Positions 7,574 to 16,727 are shown, numbered from the stretch's first letter. The stretch is 41,832 nt of DNA from an uncultured Trueperaceae bacterium (GCA_937873495.1 CALMXZ010000006.1:1-41832); one strand, 5' to 3'. Notes: generated by a model from the letters alone, not told the origin. Program-made: numbers and translations.

Positions 7574-9889
7574 CTACGCGGCGGCGCCGGCGACGGAGGG
7601 CGTGCGCGCCAGCAAGGCGCGCGCCAGGACCTCGGCCGCGCGCTTGTCGAGGAACTGGTTGCCGTTGCCGCACTTGGGCGAGAGCACGCAGCGCGGGCAC
7701 CCCCCTTGGCACTCGCAGGCGCCGAGGAGCGCGGCGGCCGCGCCGAGCCACGCCTGGAAGACGGCGGCGCCGGCGCGCACGTAGCCCACCCCGCCAGGGT
7801 GACCGTCGTAGATGAAGACCGTCGGCAACCCCGTGGGCGGGTAGACCGGGTACGACACGCCGCCGACATCGGCCCGCTCGCATAGCACGAAAGCCGGCAG
7901 GAGACCGATGAGGGTGTGCTCGAGGGCGTGCAACGCGGCGGGCAGGTCGGACGCCGCGGGCGGCCCCTGCAGCCCCGTCGCCTCGAACCACATGGCGTGG
8001 GTGTCGTACGCTACCTCCGGCAGGTCGAGCGGGCGCTCGTCCAGCGCCGCCTCGCTGAAGAACCGCTTGCGCACGTAGCCGGTCACCGTGTGCGTTACAC
8101 GCACCCGCCCGACGCGGACGCCGGGCGGCGGCGCGCCAAGGGCTCCGGGCCCTTCCGACTCCGGCAAGAGGCCGAGCACCTCGATGTCCGTCTCCGAGCG
8201 CGGCTGCGTGTAGTACTCCTCGATGTGCGGGAGCAGGCGGGCGACGCCGGCGTGCAGGTCCAGCTCGGCCACGAGGTACTGCTCACCCTGATGCAGGTAG
8301 ACGGCCCCGGGGTGCAGGTCACGCAACGCCGTCGCGAAGTCCGTCACCCCGACGGTGGCGCCGAGGCCGTCCTTGAGCTTGACCCTCCGGCCGCCGCCGC
8401 CACGCAGCTCGATGCGCCGGTGCGGGTAGCGGCGGCGGCTGACGAAGGTGCCGTCGCGCAACGCCACCAGCCCCTCGACGGCCGGGAGGTCGAGCCACGG
8501 CGCGAGGAAGCCCTCGCCGGGCGCGACGGGCGCCTCGGCGGCCGCGCACACGACGTGGCGCGGGTGCAGGACGTCGTTGAAGGGGTCGGCCACCGCGTCC
8601 TCGACGGGGCCGTCGAGCAGGGCGTCAGGGTGACCGACGTAGTACTCGTCGAGGGGGTCCGCCCCCGGGATGAGGACCGTCAGGGCGCGTCCGCCGGCGC
8701 GACCAGCGCGGCCCGAGCGTTGCCACATGGCCATCTTCGAACCCGGGTAGCCGACCATGACGACGGCGTCGACGCCCCCGATGTCGACGCCGAGCTCCAG
8801 CGCGCTGGTGCTGGTGAGCACGGTGAGTGCGCCGTTGCGGAAGGCGTCCTCCAGCGCCGCGCGCGCCTCCGGCGTGTAACCGGCGCGGTAGCTCTCGATG
8901 CGCTCGGCGAGCTCGTCGCCGACCAGGCCGGCCGCGTAGCGGCGCACCAGCTCCGCGCCCTTGCGGGAGTTGCAGAAGAAGATGCTCTTGACGTCGGACC
9001 TGACGAACTCGGCCGCTAGCGCGGCCGCCTCGGAGTTGGCCGAGCGCCGCCGGTCGCCCCCCTGGATGAGCGGCGGGCGCCAGAAGACGAACTCGCGCGC
9101 GCCCCGGGGAGCGGAGTCGTCCGCGACGACCTCGAACGGGCGTCCGACGAGGCGCTCGGCGTGCTGACCGGGGTTGCCGACGGTCGCAGAGGCGGCCAGG
9201 ACCGTCGGTTCGGCGCCGTAGAGCGCGGCGACGCGCAGGAGGCGCCGCACGACGTTGGCGACGTGCGAGCCGAGCACCCCCCGGTAGGCGTGCAGCTCGT
9301 CGAGGACGAGGTAGCGCAGCCGGCCGAGGAACGGCGCCCAGGCCGCGTGGTACGGCAGGATGCCGTAATGGAGCATGTCGGGGTTCGTGAGGAGGGCACC
9401 GGCCGTGCCGCGGACAAGCGCACGCCGCTCCGCCGCCGTATCGCCGTCGTAGAGCTGGATGCGCTCCGCCGCTCCGCCCAACCCGACGGCGCCGGCCAGG
9501 CCCCGCAGCTTCAGGAGCTGGTCGCCGGCCAGGGCCTTCGTGGGGTACAGGAGCAGGCTCGTGCCGCCGCTTTCCAGCGCCGACAGTACGGGCGCCTGGA
9601 AGGCCAGCGACTTCCCGGAGGCGGTGGCCGTGGCCACGACGACGTCGCGCCCCTCGGCAGCGGCGCGCAGGGCGGCCGCCTGGTGCTCGTACGGCGTGAG
9701 GCCGGCGCGCGCGAGCAGCTCGGCGAACGCTCCGGCGTAAGCGGCGACCTCGCCGCGCTTGCGCGGCGGGAAGAAGTGGTACGCCGCCACCTGCCCCTCG
9801 TACTCGGGGAGCTGGGTGAGGTAGGCATGGAAACTCTGGGCCGGGTCGCGTGGCACTTCACCGGTGAGCCTACCGTCGCACGTAGCCAC
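7574..9889 (-). CDS. DEAD/DEAH helicase, MrfA/YprA (Hrq1-like) family with DUF1998
   Basis: This is a predicted superfamily-2 3'-5' DNA helicase (771 aa). MrfA of Bacillus works with MrfB in repair of mitomycin-C damage, and Hrq1 is the fungal relative. Visible motifs are Walker A ATASGKSLAFQ (about 86), motif II DELHAYRGVLGSH (about 195), motif III SATVGNP, and motifs V-VI TSTSALELGVDIGG and WQRSGRAGRAG. The C-terminal DUF1998 zinc site is CECQGGCPRCVLSPKCGNGN followed by LDKRAAEVLA. The annotated start is GTG at 9889; a GTG at 9856 is also possible because TAGGCT (9867-9872) lies 10 nt before it. It heads a three-gene minus-strand operon. No exonuclease partner (MrfB) is seen. Confidence 0.9.
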   Translation of the reverse strand: MATCDGRLTGEVPRDPAQSFHAYLTQLPEYEGQVAAYHFFPPRKRGEVAAYAGAFAELLARAGLTPYEHQAAALRAAAEGRDVVVATATASGKSLAFQAPVLSALESGGTSLLLYPTKALAGDQLLKLRGLAGAVGLGGAAERIQLYDGDTAAERRALVRGTAGALLTNPDMLHYGILPYHAAWAPFLGRLRYLVLDELHAYRGVLGSHVANVVRRLLRVAALYGAEPTVLAASATVGNPGQHAERLVGRPFEVVADDSAPRGAREFVFWRPPLIQGGDRRRSANSEAAALAAEFVRSDVKSIFFCNSRKGAELVRRYAAGLVGDELAERIESYRAGYTPEARAALEDAFRNGALTVLTSTSALELGVDIGGVDAVVMVGYPGSKMAMWQRSGRAGRAGGRALTVLIPGADPLDEYYVGHPDALLDGPVEDAVADPFNDVLHPRHVVCAAAEAPVAPGEGFLAPWLDLPAVEGLVALRDGTFVSRRRYPHRRIELRGGGGRRVKLKDGLGATVGVTDFATALRDLHPGAVYLHQGEQYLVAELDLHAGVARLLPHIEEYYTQPRSETDIEVLGLLPESEGPGALGAPPPGVRVGRVRVTHTVTGYVRKRFFSEAALDERPLDLPEVAYDTHAMWFEATGLQGPPAASDLPAALHALEHTLIGLLPAFVLCERADVGGVSYPVYPPTGLPTVFIYDGHPGGVGYVRAGAAVFQAWLGAAAALLGACECQGGCPRCVLSPKCGNGNQFLDKRAAEVLARALLARTPSVAGAAA

Positions 9890-10001
9890 GCCACGTCGGG
9901 CGCGCCACCCGCCCGCCGGGCGGCGGCCGAGCTTGGGCTCGACCGGGTCAGGCGGCTCGGCGGCGCGACCCGCGAGGCGGCGAGCGGCCTCGGAGAGCCG
10001 G

Positions 10002-10010
10002 TGTTAGACT
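10002..10010 (+). promoter_or_regulatory. Extended -10 promoter of the family-2 glycosyltransferase
   Basis: TGT-TAGACT lies 35 nt before the GTG at 10046. A GGAG ribosome site follows at 10034-10037. No -35 is apparent at the usual distance. Confidence 0.55.
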
Positions 10011-10045
10011 CGCCGAAGGCCAGCGGCCGCGTTGGAGTCGTCTAG

Positions 10046-11260
10046 GTGCAGTCCGTCTTCTTGTTAAGCCTGTACTTGTTCGAACTGCCGTATCTCTTCC
10101 TCATGCTCATGGTGATAGTCGGGGCGTTGCGGCGGGTACCGGCGCGGCGCAGCGCTGCCAGGCCGAGCGTGAGCGTGGTCCTGCCCGCCCACGACGAGGC
10201 CGCCTCCTTGCCGGCCTGCCTGGCGTCGCTGGCCGCGCAGCGTTACCAGGGCCCCATCGAGTTCGTGGTGGTCGACGACCGTTCGACCGACGCCACCCGC
10301 ACCGTCATCGAGCGTTTCGCCGCTGCCGACCCGCGCTTCAAGCTGGTGACGGTCACCGAGCCGAGCCGCCGACTCTCCCCCAAGGTCAACGCCGTCGACC
10401 ACGGCATCAGGGCCTCGCGAGGCGAGATCGTCCTCGCCACCGACGCCGACTGCCTCCACCACCCCGACTGGACGACCGCGATGGTGTCGCACTTCGTCGA
10501 CGACGTGGTCATGGTGGCCGGTTACGTCGAGACGAGCAGGGCCAACGAAGCCAGGACGCTCCTACAGCGCTTCGAGTCCGTCGATTGGTTCACGCTCATG
10601 CTCGTCTCCCGCAGCCTCACGCGTTTCGGCCTCAAGTACGCCAGCAGCGCCAACAACCTCGCTTACCGCCGCTCCGCGTTCGACGCCTGCGGGGGCTTCG
10701 GAGCCGCCGGCCGGGCGCCGAGCGGCGACGAGGACCTCCTGACGCAGCGGCTCGGCCGGCTCCCTGGCGCGACCGTGGTCTTCGCGGAGAGCCCGGAGTG
10801 CCGGGTGCTGACCAAGGGCGTCGGCTCGGTCGGCGAGCTCGTGCGCCAGCGCCGACGCTGGGTGAGCCGCTATCATCACGTGCTCCACTACCAGCCGGCG
10901 TTCCTGGCCGGCATCGGCACGCTCGGGTTGCAGAGCGTCTGGCTGACGCTCGCCGTCCTCCTCCTGCCCGTGGCGCCGAGCCTGGCGCCTTGGGTGCTGG
11001 GGCTCTGGCTCGTCAAGGCGGCCATCGAGTACGTCGGCATGGGCATCGGCACCCGGCAGTGGGCGCGCCGCGACCTGTGGGGCCTCACCACGCTCTGGTG
11101 GTCGCTGCTGCACCCCGCCTTCATCGCCACGGCCGTCGTCGGGTCGTTCCTGAAGCCGAGCGCGTGGCGGGCCGGTGCGCAGCCGTACCGGCGGCGGTTC
11201 TTCCAGCGTCGCCTGCGGCTGTTCCGGCGCCGCGTCAGGGCCGGCGCCGCGAGGTACTGA
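10046..11260 (+). CDS. Membrane glycosyltransferase, family 2
   Basis: The 404-aa protein transfers a sugar from a nucleotide sugar at the cytoplasmic face of the membrane. An N-terminal transmembrane helix (about 4-26) precedes the GT-A domain, which has SVVLPAHDEAASLPACLASL, VVVDDRSTDAT, the metal-binding ATDADC, the acceptor motif SGDEDLL and the C-terminal QRRRWVSRY (QxxRW-like). Two to three C-terminal helices (about 290-375) anchor it. The basic tail is rich in Arg. The start is GTG with GGAG 8 nt upstream. It precedes sqdB-sqdX but has its own promoter and a hairpin follows it, so a role in sulfolipid or other glycolipid synthesis is only suggested by position. Confidence 0.85.
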   Translation: MQSVFLLSLYLFELPYLFLMLMVIVGALRRVPARRSAARPSVSVVLPAHDEAASLPACLASLAAQRYQGPIEFVVVDDRSTDATRTVIERFAAADPRFKLVTVTEPSRRLSPKVNAVDHGIRASRGEIVLATDADCLHHPDWTTAMVSHFVDDVVMVAGYVETSRANEARTLLQRFESVDWFTLMLVSRSLTRFGLKYASSANNLAYRRSAFDACGGFGAAGRAPSGDEDLLTQRLGRLPGATVVFAESPECRVLTKGVGSVGELVRQRRRWVSRYHHVLHYQPAFLAGIGTLGLQSVWLTLAVLLLPVAPSLAPWVLGLWLVKAAIEYVGMGIGTRQWARRDLWGLTTLWWSLLHPAFIATAVVGSFLKPSAWRAGAQPYRRRFFQRRLRLFRRRVRAGAARY

Positions 11261-11275
11261 GCGGACATAGCGGGT

Positions 11276-11333
11276 GCCGGGCGCGAGCGGCCGCCGACCG
11301 GACCGCCGACCGCCGCTGCCGCCGGCGCCCGGC
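11276..11333 (+). terminator. Possible hairpin after the glycosyltransferase
   Basis: GCCGGGCGC (11276-11284) pairs perfectly with GCGCCCGGC (11325-11333) across a 40-nt GC-rich loop, just after the stop at 11260 and before the sqdB promoter. There is no T-tract, so termination is uncertain. Confidence 0.3.
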
Positions 11334-11366
11334 AGGCGGCAGGCGCGGTGTTGGCCGCAAATGCGG

Positions 11367-11375
11367 TGCTAAACT
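11367..11375 (+). promoter_or_regulatory. Extended -10 promoter of sqdB
   Basis: TGC-TAAACT lies 56 nt upstream of the sqdB ATG. No -35 is visible. It would give a leader of about 50 nt. Confidence 0.55.
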
Positions 11376-11431
11376 TGCATAACTTGCGTGCCCCCGGCTA
11401 CGGCCCAGTAAGCACGCCACCGGAGGCGGTA

Positions 11432-12649
11432 ATGAAGGTACTCATCCTAGGCGGGGACGGCTTCTGCGGTTGGCCGACGAGCCTGCACCTCAGCGACCTT
11501 GGTCACGACGTCGTGATCGTCGACAACCTGTCGCGCCGCGACATCGACAACGAGCTCGAAGCAGGCAGCCTCACGCCGATCCAGCCCATGGGCGTTCGCC
11601 TGGCCGCCTGGAAGGAGCTGACCGGCAAGACGGTCGGCTTCCGCAACCTCGACGTGGCGCAGGACTACGCCGGGCTCCTCAGTCTCATCGAGAGCGAGCG
11701 CCCGGACGCCATCGTGCACTTCGCCGAACAGCGCGCCGCGCCCTATTCGATGAAGAATAGCGGCAACAAGCGCTACACCGTCGACAACAACGTCAACGCC
11801 ACGCACAACGTGCTGGCGGCCATCGTGGAGAGCGGCCAGGATATCCACCTGGCGCACCTCGGCACGATGGGCGTGTACGGCTACGGCACGGCCGGCATGA
11901 AGATCCCGGAGGGCTACCTCGAGATCGAGGTGACCACGGACGACGGCCGCAAGGTGCAGCAGGAGGTGCTCTACCCGACGAACCCGGGGAGCGTATATCA
12001 CATGACCAAGTCGCTCGACCAGATCCTCTTCGCGTACTACGCGAAGAACGATCGCCTGCGCTTGACCGACCTGCACCAGGGCATCGTGTGGGGCACCAAC
12101 ACCCCTCAGACCAAGCTCGACGAGCGCCTCATCAACCGCTTCGACTACGACGGCGACTACGGCACGGTGCTCAACCGCTTCCTCATGCAGGCCGCGGTCG
12201 GCTACCCGCTCACCGTCCACGGCACGGGCGGCCAGACGCGAGCCTTCATCCACATAACCGACACGGTCAAGTGCGTCCAGCTCGCCCTCGAGAACCCGCC
12301 CAAGCGCGGCGAGCGCGTGAGGATCCTCAACCAGATGACCGAGACGCACCGGGTGCGCGACCTGGCCAAGCTCGTTGCCTCGATGACGGGCAGCGAGATC
12401 GCGTTCACGCCCAACCCGCGCCGTGAGGACGCCGAGAACGACCTGTTCGTCAGGAACGACCTCTTCATCGGCCTCGGTCTGGAGCCGACCACCTTGCAAA
12501 CCGGGCTCCTGGCGGAGGTCACGGACATCGCGCGGAAGTACGCCGCCAGGGCCGACCTTTCCAAGATCCCCGCCAAGAGCACGTGGACGCGCGACAACCT
12601 CCCCGGCGACCCGGCGCTCGCGCAGCCGGAGTCGATCGGCAAAGCCTGA
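11432..12649 (+). CDS. sqdB: UDP-sulfoquinovose synthase
   Basis: SqdB/SQD1 makes UDP-sulfoquinovose from UDP-glucose and sulfite using tightly bound NAD, the committed step of sulfolipid (SQDG) synthesis. The 405-aa protein is an extended short-chain dehydrogenase. It has the unusual family signature GGDGFCGWPTSLHL, then VDNLSRR, VHFAEQRAAPYSM, HLGTMGVYGYG (catalytic Thr), YHMTKS (catalytic Tyr and Lys), LHQGIVWG and VHGTGGQTRAFIHI, all aligning with plant SQD1. The ATG at 11432 is chosen because GGAGG lies 5 nt upstream and residue 1 begins the first beta strand; upstream in-frame codons look non-coding. sqdX follows after 48 bp. Confidence 0.95.
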   Translation: MKVLILGGDGFCGWPTSLHLSDLGHDVVIVDNLSRRDIDNELEAGSLTPIQPMGVRLAAWKELTGKTVGFRNLDVAQDYAGLLSLIESERPDAIVHFAEQRAAPYSMKNSGNKRYTVDNNVNATHNVLAAIVESGQDIHLAHLGTMGVYGYGTAGMKIPEGYLEIEVTTDDGRKVQQEVLYPTNPGSVYHMTKSLDQILFAYYAKNDRLRLTDLHQGIVWGTNTPQTKLDERLINRFDYDGDYGTVLNRFLMQAAVGYPLTVHGTGGQTRAFIHITDTVKCVQLALENPPKRGERVRILNQMTETHRVRDLAKLVASMTGSEIAFTPNPRREDAENDLFVRNDLFIGLGLEPTTLQTGLLAEVTDIARKYAARADLSKIPAKSTWTRDNLPGDPALAQPESIGKA

Positions 12650-12697
12650 TCCGAAGCCGGCTCAGGCCATGACGGTGCGAGAGCCAGGCGGGAAGCG

Positions 12698-13843
12698 GTG
12701 AGGATCGCCCTCTTCACGGAGGTCTTCCTCCCGAAGGTCGACGGCATCGTCACGCGCATCACGCGCACGCTGGAGCAGTTGGCGGTGCTCGGCCACGAGG
12801 TGCTCGTCTTCGCGCCGCACGACCCGCCCGAGTCGTACGCCGGCCACCGGGTCGTCAAGGTGCCGGCCCTGTCCTTCCGACCGTGGTACCCGGAACTGTT
12901 CCTTGGGCTGCCCAGACCGCGGTTGGGCCGGGAGCTAGACCGCTTCCGCCCCGAGGTCGTCCACGTCGTCAACCCCGTCGTGCTCGGCCTGTGGGGCACG
13001 GCGCTCGCCAAGCAGCGCAACCTGCCGCTCCTCGCGAGCTACCACACGGACATCACGCAGTACGCCCTGCACCTGAAGCTCCCGCTGCTACAGGAGCCGT
13101 CACGGCGCTTCCTGCGCGACGTGCACAACCAGGCGCACGTGAACCTATGCACCAGCATGCCGATGGTGAAGTCGGCGCGCGCCCTTGGCATCAAGCGCGT
13201 GCGCCTGTGGCCGAAGGCCGTCGACACCGAGCTGTACCGACCCGAGCGGCGTACCAAGGCCATGCGCGAGCGCCTGACGGACGGCCACCCGGAAGCGCCG
13301 CTCATGACCTACGTCGGCCGCCTCTCGTTCGAGAAGCGCCTCGACTGGCTGTACGGCCCCGTCACCCGGCTGCCGGGCGTGCGCCTGGCGCTGGTGGGCT
13401 CCGGCCCGGCGGAGGCAGACCTAAGGCGCCGCTTCAAGGGCACCAACACGGTGTTCACCGGCTACATGTCCGGGCTCGAGCTGGCGGCCGCCTACGCCAG
13501 TTCGGACGTCTTCGCCTTCCCCTCGGACACGGAGACGCTCGGCTTCGTCGCCATGGAAGCCATGGCGTCCGGAGTGCCGGCCGTCGGTGCACGTGCCGGC
13601 GGCATCCCTGACGTCATCCAGGACGGCGAGAACGGCCTCCTGTTCACACCGGGCGACCTCGGCGACCTGACGGACAAGCTCGGCAGCCTGCTGTTCGACC
13701 GGGAGCTGCGCGCCGAGCTCGGCGCGCACGCCAGAGCGGACATGGAGCGGCACGGGTGGCGCGCCGCCACCCAGGCGCTCGCCGACTACTACGACCTCGC
13801 CATCAAGGTGCGCGAGCGGTTCGACCCGCCGAGCGTCTACTGA
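12698..13843 (+). CDS. sqdX: Sulfoquinovosyltransferase (SqdX/SQD2-type), GT4 family
   Basis: This enzyme transfers sulfoquinovose from its UDP donor to diacylglycerol, giving the anionic lipid SQDG at the cytoplasmic membrane. The 381-aa GT-B protein resembles plant SQD2 throughout: the start RIALFTEVFLPKVDGIVTR, the DGHPEAPLMTYVGRLSFEKRL-like segment at the domain boundary (about 205), VFTGYMSGLELAAAYASSDVF, and the donor-binding SDTETLGFVAMEAMASGVP (about 280). VRLWPKAVDTELYRP also matches the SQD2 form (LWNKGVD). It starts with GTG 48 bp after sqdB, forming a two-gene operon. Mannosyltransferases of the same family are the alternative, but the sqdB neighbour argues for SqdX. Confidence 0.9.
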   Translation: MRIALFTEVFLPKVDGIVTRITRTLEQLAVLGHEVLVFAPHDPPESYAGHRVVKVPALSFRPWYPELFLGLPRPRLGRELDRFRPEVVHVVNPVVLGLWGTALAKQRNLPLLASYHTDITQYALHLKLPLLQEPSRRFLRDVHNQAHVNLCTSMPMVKSARALGIKRVRLWPKAVDTELYRPERRTKAMRERLTDGHPEAPLMTYVGRLSFEKRLDWLYGPVTRLPGVRLALVGSGPAEADLRRRFKGTNTVFTGYMSGLELAAAYASSDVFAFPSDTETLGFVAMEAMASGVPAVGARAGGIPDVIQDGENGLLFTPGDLGDLTDKLGSLLFDRELRAELGAHARADMERHGWRAATQALADYYDLAIKVRERFDPPSVY

Positions 13844-13859
13844 GCGGCGCGGCGAACCC

Positions 13860-14636
13860 TCACACGCGCGCGACTATGACAGGCCCGGCCGAGCCGGGCA
13901 AGACCTCGACGTCGGCGCGGAAGACGCTCCTCAAGGTCTCCGCCCGCAGCACGTCGCGCGGTGTGCCCTCCGCCACGACGCGGCCGCCGTCCAGCAGGAG
14001 GAGGCGATCACAGGCGCGCGCCGCCAGGTTGAGGTCGTGGATCACGAGCAGCACGCCGAGGCCGGCGGCGGCCTGCGCCCTGGCATGCCTGAGCAGCTCC
14101 ACCTGGAAGCGCAGGTCGAGGTGGTTGGTTGGCTCGTCGAGGAGCAGATAGCTCGGCTCTTGGGCGAGGGCGCGGGCGAACACCACCCGCTGCCTCTCAC
14201 CGCCCGACAACGTCTCCACGAAGCGCGCCGCGAAGGCGGTCGTCTCCGTGACCGCCATAGCACGCTCGACGGCGGCCGCGTCGCGCGCCGTTGGCGCGCC
14301 GAACAAGCCGAGGTGCGGCGCGCGGCCCATCGCCACTACCTCGCGCACGCGGTAGCCGACGGGCACCTCGGGCGCCTGGGCGACGAGCGCCACCTTGCGC
14401 GCCAGGGCGGCGCGCGACAGGCGCGCGACGTCGACACCGTCGATGGTGCACGCGCCGACCTGCGGCCTCACGAGGCGCGTCACGACGCGCAGGAGCGTGC
14501 TCTTCCCCGCGCCGTTCGGACCGACTACCCCGACGACCTCGCCCGGCCGCAGGACCAGGTCGACGTCCTCCAACACGAACGGCGCCTCGGCCGCGAACCT
14601 GACGCTCAGGCGCTCGAGCCTCACGCAGGCGCTCAC
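13860..14636 (-). CDS. Cobalamin/iron-complex ABC transporter, ATP-binding protein
   Basis: This is the BtuD/FecE-type ATPase that powers import by the adjacent permease. The 258-aa protein has Walker A GPNGAGKSTLL, Q-loop VAQAPE, the ABC signature LSGGERQR, Walker B YLLLDEPTNHLD and the switch His in VIHDLNLAA. The GTG at 14636 is chosen because it overlaps the permease stop by 4 bp (GTGA); an ATG at 14666 would add ten residues inside the permease gene. Substrate is inferred as cobalamin from the upstream B12 riboswitch. Confidence 0.9.
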   Translation of the reverse strand: MSACVRLERLSVRFAAEAPFVLEDVDLVLRPGEVVGVVGPNGAGKSTLLRVVTRLVRPQVGACTIDGVDVARLSRAALARKVALVAQAPEVPVGYRVREVVAMGRAPHLGLFGAPTARDAAAVERAMAVTETTAFAARFVETLSGGERQRVVFARALAQEPSYLLLDEPTNHLDLRFQVELLRHARAQAAAGLGVLLVIHDLNLAARACDRLLLLDGGRVVAEGTPRDVLRAETLRSVFRADVEVLPGSAGPVIVARV

Positions 14637-15706
14637 CGCTCGTCGGCCTTGCCCTTGAGCAACCATAGGAAGAAGGGGCCGCCCACCAGCGCGGTGACGA
14701 TCCCGACCGGGACCTCGACCGGCGCGATGACCTGACGTGCCAGCAGGTCGGCGAGGATCATGAAGCCGGCTCCCCAGAGTGCCGCGATCGGCAGCAGCCT
14801 GCCGTGCGGACGGCCGAGGGCCAGGCGCGCAGCGTGCGGAACGATGAGCCCGACGAACCCGATGATCCCGGCGACGCTCACCGCCGCAGCGGTGACGAGC
14901 GTCGCCACGCCGAGGAGCAGGAGCTTCGTCCGCTCGACGCCGAGGCCCAGCAGGGCGGCGCCCTCCTCCCCGAGCTGCAGGAGGTCGAGGGCCCGGGAGA
15001 ACGCCCCGACGAGGGCAAGGGCCGGCACCGCCACCGCGGCCAGGAGCCCGACCTGCCGCCAGGTGGAGAAGCCGAAGCCGCCGAGGAGCCAGGCCAGGAT
15101 GCCGCCCGCCTGCTCCCGCGCCGCCACGAGCAGGAACGAGGTGCCGGCGGTGAAGAGCGAGCTGATCACGACGCCGGCGAGGACGAGCCGGACCATCGGC
15201 AGGGCGCCGCCGACACGGGCGAGGAAGACGACGAGCATGACCGTGGCGAGAGCGCAGACGAAGGCCGCCACGGGGGCGCCAACGCGCGCCAGGAAGGGTG
15301 TCGAGGCCCCGAGGCTCATGACGAGGACGGCCCCGAAGCCGGCGCCGCTGGCCGTGCCGATCAGGTACGGGTCCGCGAGAGGGTTCCTGAACACGCCCTG
15401 GAAGACGGCGCCGGCGAGCGCGAGCGCGCCCCCCACCAACCCGGCGAGCAGCACCCGTGGGAAGCGCAGTTGCCAGACGATCGTCTCGAGGGGGCGGAGC
15501 GGCTCGCCCGCCAGCCCCTTGCGCACGGCGCTCATGACGACGTCCGGCGTCACCGTCACGCTGCCGACCGCGATCGCGACGACGACGACCGCCACGAGGG
15601 CAACGACGGTGGCGGCCAGGATCAGGACCTGGCCGCCACCGGGCCGGCTCGTCGGCTGACGCTCCGGCTCACGCGTCGGCTCACGTGTCGTCACGGAGCC
15701 CGCCAA
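14633..15706 (-). CDS. Cobalamin-type ABC transporter, permease (BtuC/FecCD family)
   Basis: This 357-aa integral membrane protein forms the translocation pore for a B12 or siderophore importer. It has about ten transmembrane helices after a hydrophilic N-terminus of about 25 residues. Family motifs are LRFPRVLLAGLVGGALALAG, FRNPLADPYLIGTASGAG and the C-terminal GFVGLIVPHAARL, which contacts the ATPase. It lies 13 bp after the binding protein gene and overlaps the ATPase gene by 4 bp, so the three are co-expressed from the riboswitch-controlled promoter. Confidence 0.92.
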   Translation of the reverse strand: MAGSVTTREPTREPERQPTSRPGGGQVLILAATVVALVAVVVVAIAVGSVTVTPDVVMSAVRKGLAGEPLRPLETIVWQLRFPRVLLAGLVGGALALAGAVFQGVFRNPLADPYLIGTASGAGFGAVLVMSLGASTPFLARVGAPVAAFVCALATVMLVVFLARVGGALPMVRLVLAGVVISSLFTAGTSFLLVAAREQAGGILAWLLGGFGFSTWRQVGLLAAVAVPALALVGAFSRALDLLQLGEEGAALLGLGVERTKLLLLGVATLVTAAAVSVAGIIGFVGLIVPHAARLALGRPHGRLLPIAALWGAGFMILADLLARQVIAPVEVPVGIVTALVGGPFFLWLLKGKADER

Positions 15707-15719
15707 GGACCCTGGCTCC

Positions 15720-16604
15720 CTAGAACGTGCCCGGGTGGAAGATGGCCGCGAGGCGGAGTACAGCCTCGCCGAGCCGCGGACCGGAGCGGCTGAGGATGTC
15801 CGCCGTCTCCTGGTCGATCTCGACGACCCGGCCGGAGACGACGGCCGTGAGGGCGCCCCAACCCGGCCGCGCCGCCACGTCGGCGGCCGTTACGCCGAAC
15901 GGGGCGTCGGTCAGGAGGATGAACGCCGGGTCTTGCAGCACGACGTACTCGGGGTCGACCAGGGGGAACGGGCCCATGGCCGCCGTGACGACGTTCACGC
16001 TGCCCGCGGCGGTGAGGAGTTCGTCCAGGTAGGAACCGGGGCCGACGGAGTACGGGGTGGGGTCGAGCTCGACGAACACGGTGGGGGCGTCCACGTTGGC
16101 CAACACGCTCGCGACGCCGGCCAGCTCGCCTTGCAGACGGCCGATCAGCACGGCGGCCGCGGTCTCGCGATCGAGCAGGGTGCCGAGGGTGGCGAGGAAA
16201 GCGTAGGTCTCGGCGATGGTCTGGGGCGAGCCGGCGTAGACGGTGATGCCGAGCGCCTCCAAGGGCGCCTGCAGACCGCTGTACTCGTCCACCAGCACGA
16301 AGTCCGGCTCCAAGGCGACGATGGCCTCGAGGTTGGGGCCGAAGGCGTCACCCAAGGTCGGCAGGCCGGTCACGGCCGCCGGGTAGTTGCTGTAGGTGTC
16401 GACGCCGACGAGCGAGGCACAAGCGCCGACGGCGCACACGCTCTCCGTGTGGCTGGGGAGCATGCTGACGACGCGCGCGGGTGCCGCGACCAGGGTGACG
16501 TCCCGCCCGAGGTCGTCCACCACGGTGACGGGGTAGTTGGTCGCGAGCGCGCCGGGTGCCAGGAGTAGGAGCGCGAAGGTGAGTGCCGCGAGGCGTCGGA
16601 GCAT
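15720..16604 (-). CDS. Cobalamin-type ABC transporter, substrate-binding protein
   Basis: This is a secreted periplasmic-type receptor (BtuF-like, cluster A-III, helical backbone). The 294-aa protein starts with a signal peptide (MLRRLAALTFALLLLAPGALA, cleavage about residue 21). The mature part has PARVVSMLPSHTESVCAVGA, the PSxTE-type motif common in BtuF proteins, then GDAFGPNLEAIVALEPDFVLV. There is no lipobox Cys, so it is free or anchored otherwise. GGAAGGAAG precedes the ATG. It is the first gene behind the cobalamin riboswitch at 16728-16818. Confidence 0.9.
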   Translation of the reverse strand: MLRRLAALTFALLLLAPGALATNYPVTVVDDLGRDVTLVAAPARVVSMLPSHTESVCAVGACASLVGVDTYSNYPAAVTGLPTLGDAFGPNLEAIVALEPDFVLVDEYSGLQAPLEALGITVYAGSPQTIAETYAFLATLGTLLDRETAAAVLIGRLQGELAGVASVLANVDAPTVFVELDPTPYSVGPGSYLDELLTAAGSVNVVTAAMGPFPLVDPEYVVLQDPAFILLTDAPFGVTAADVAARPGWGALTAVVSGRVVEIDQETADILSRSGPRLGEAVLRLAAIFHPGTF

Positions 16605-16727
16605 GATGCCGCTTCCTTCCAGCCTGCGGTTCGGAGGTGTCGTGATGACCAGAGGAACAGCCGCGCCGACCGTGCCGGGGCGCTACCGACCTCCCTCGTC
16701 CGCGCAAGGGGTCAAGTAAGGTCGACC

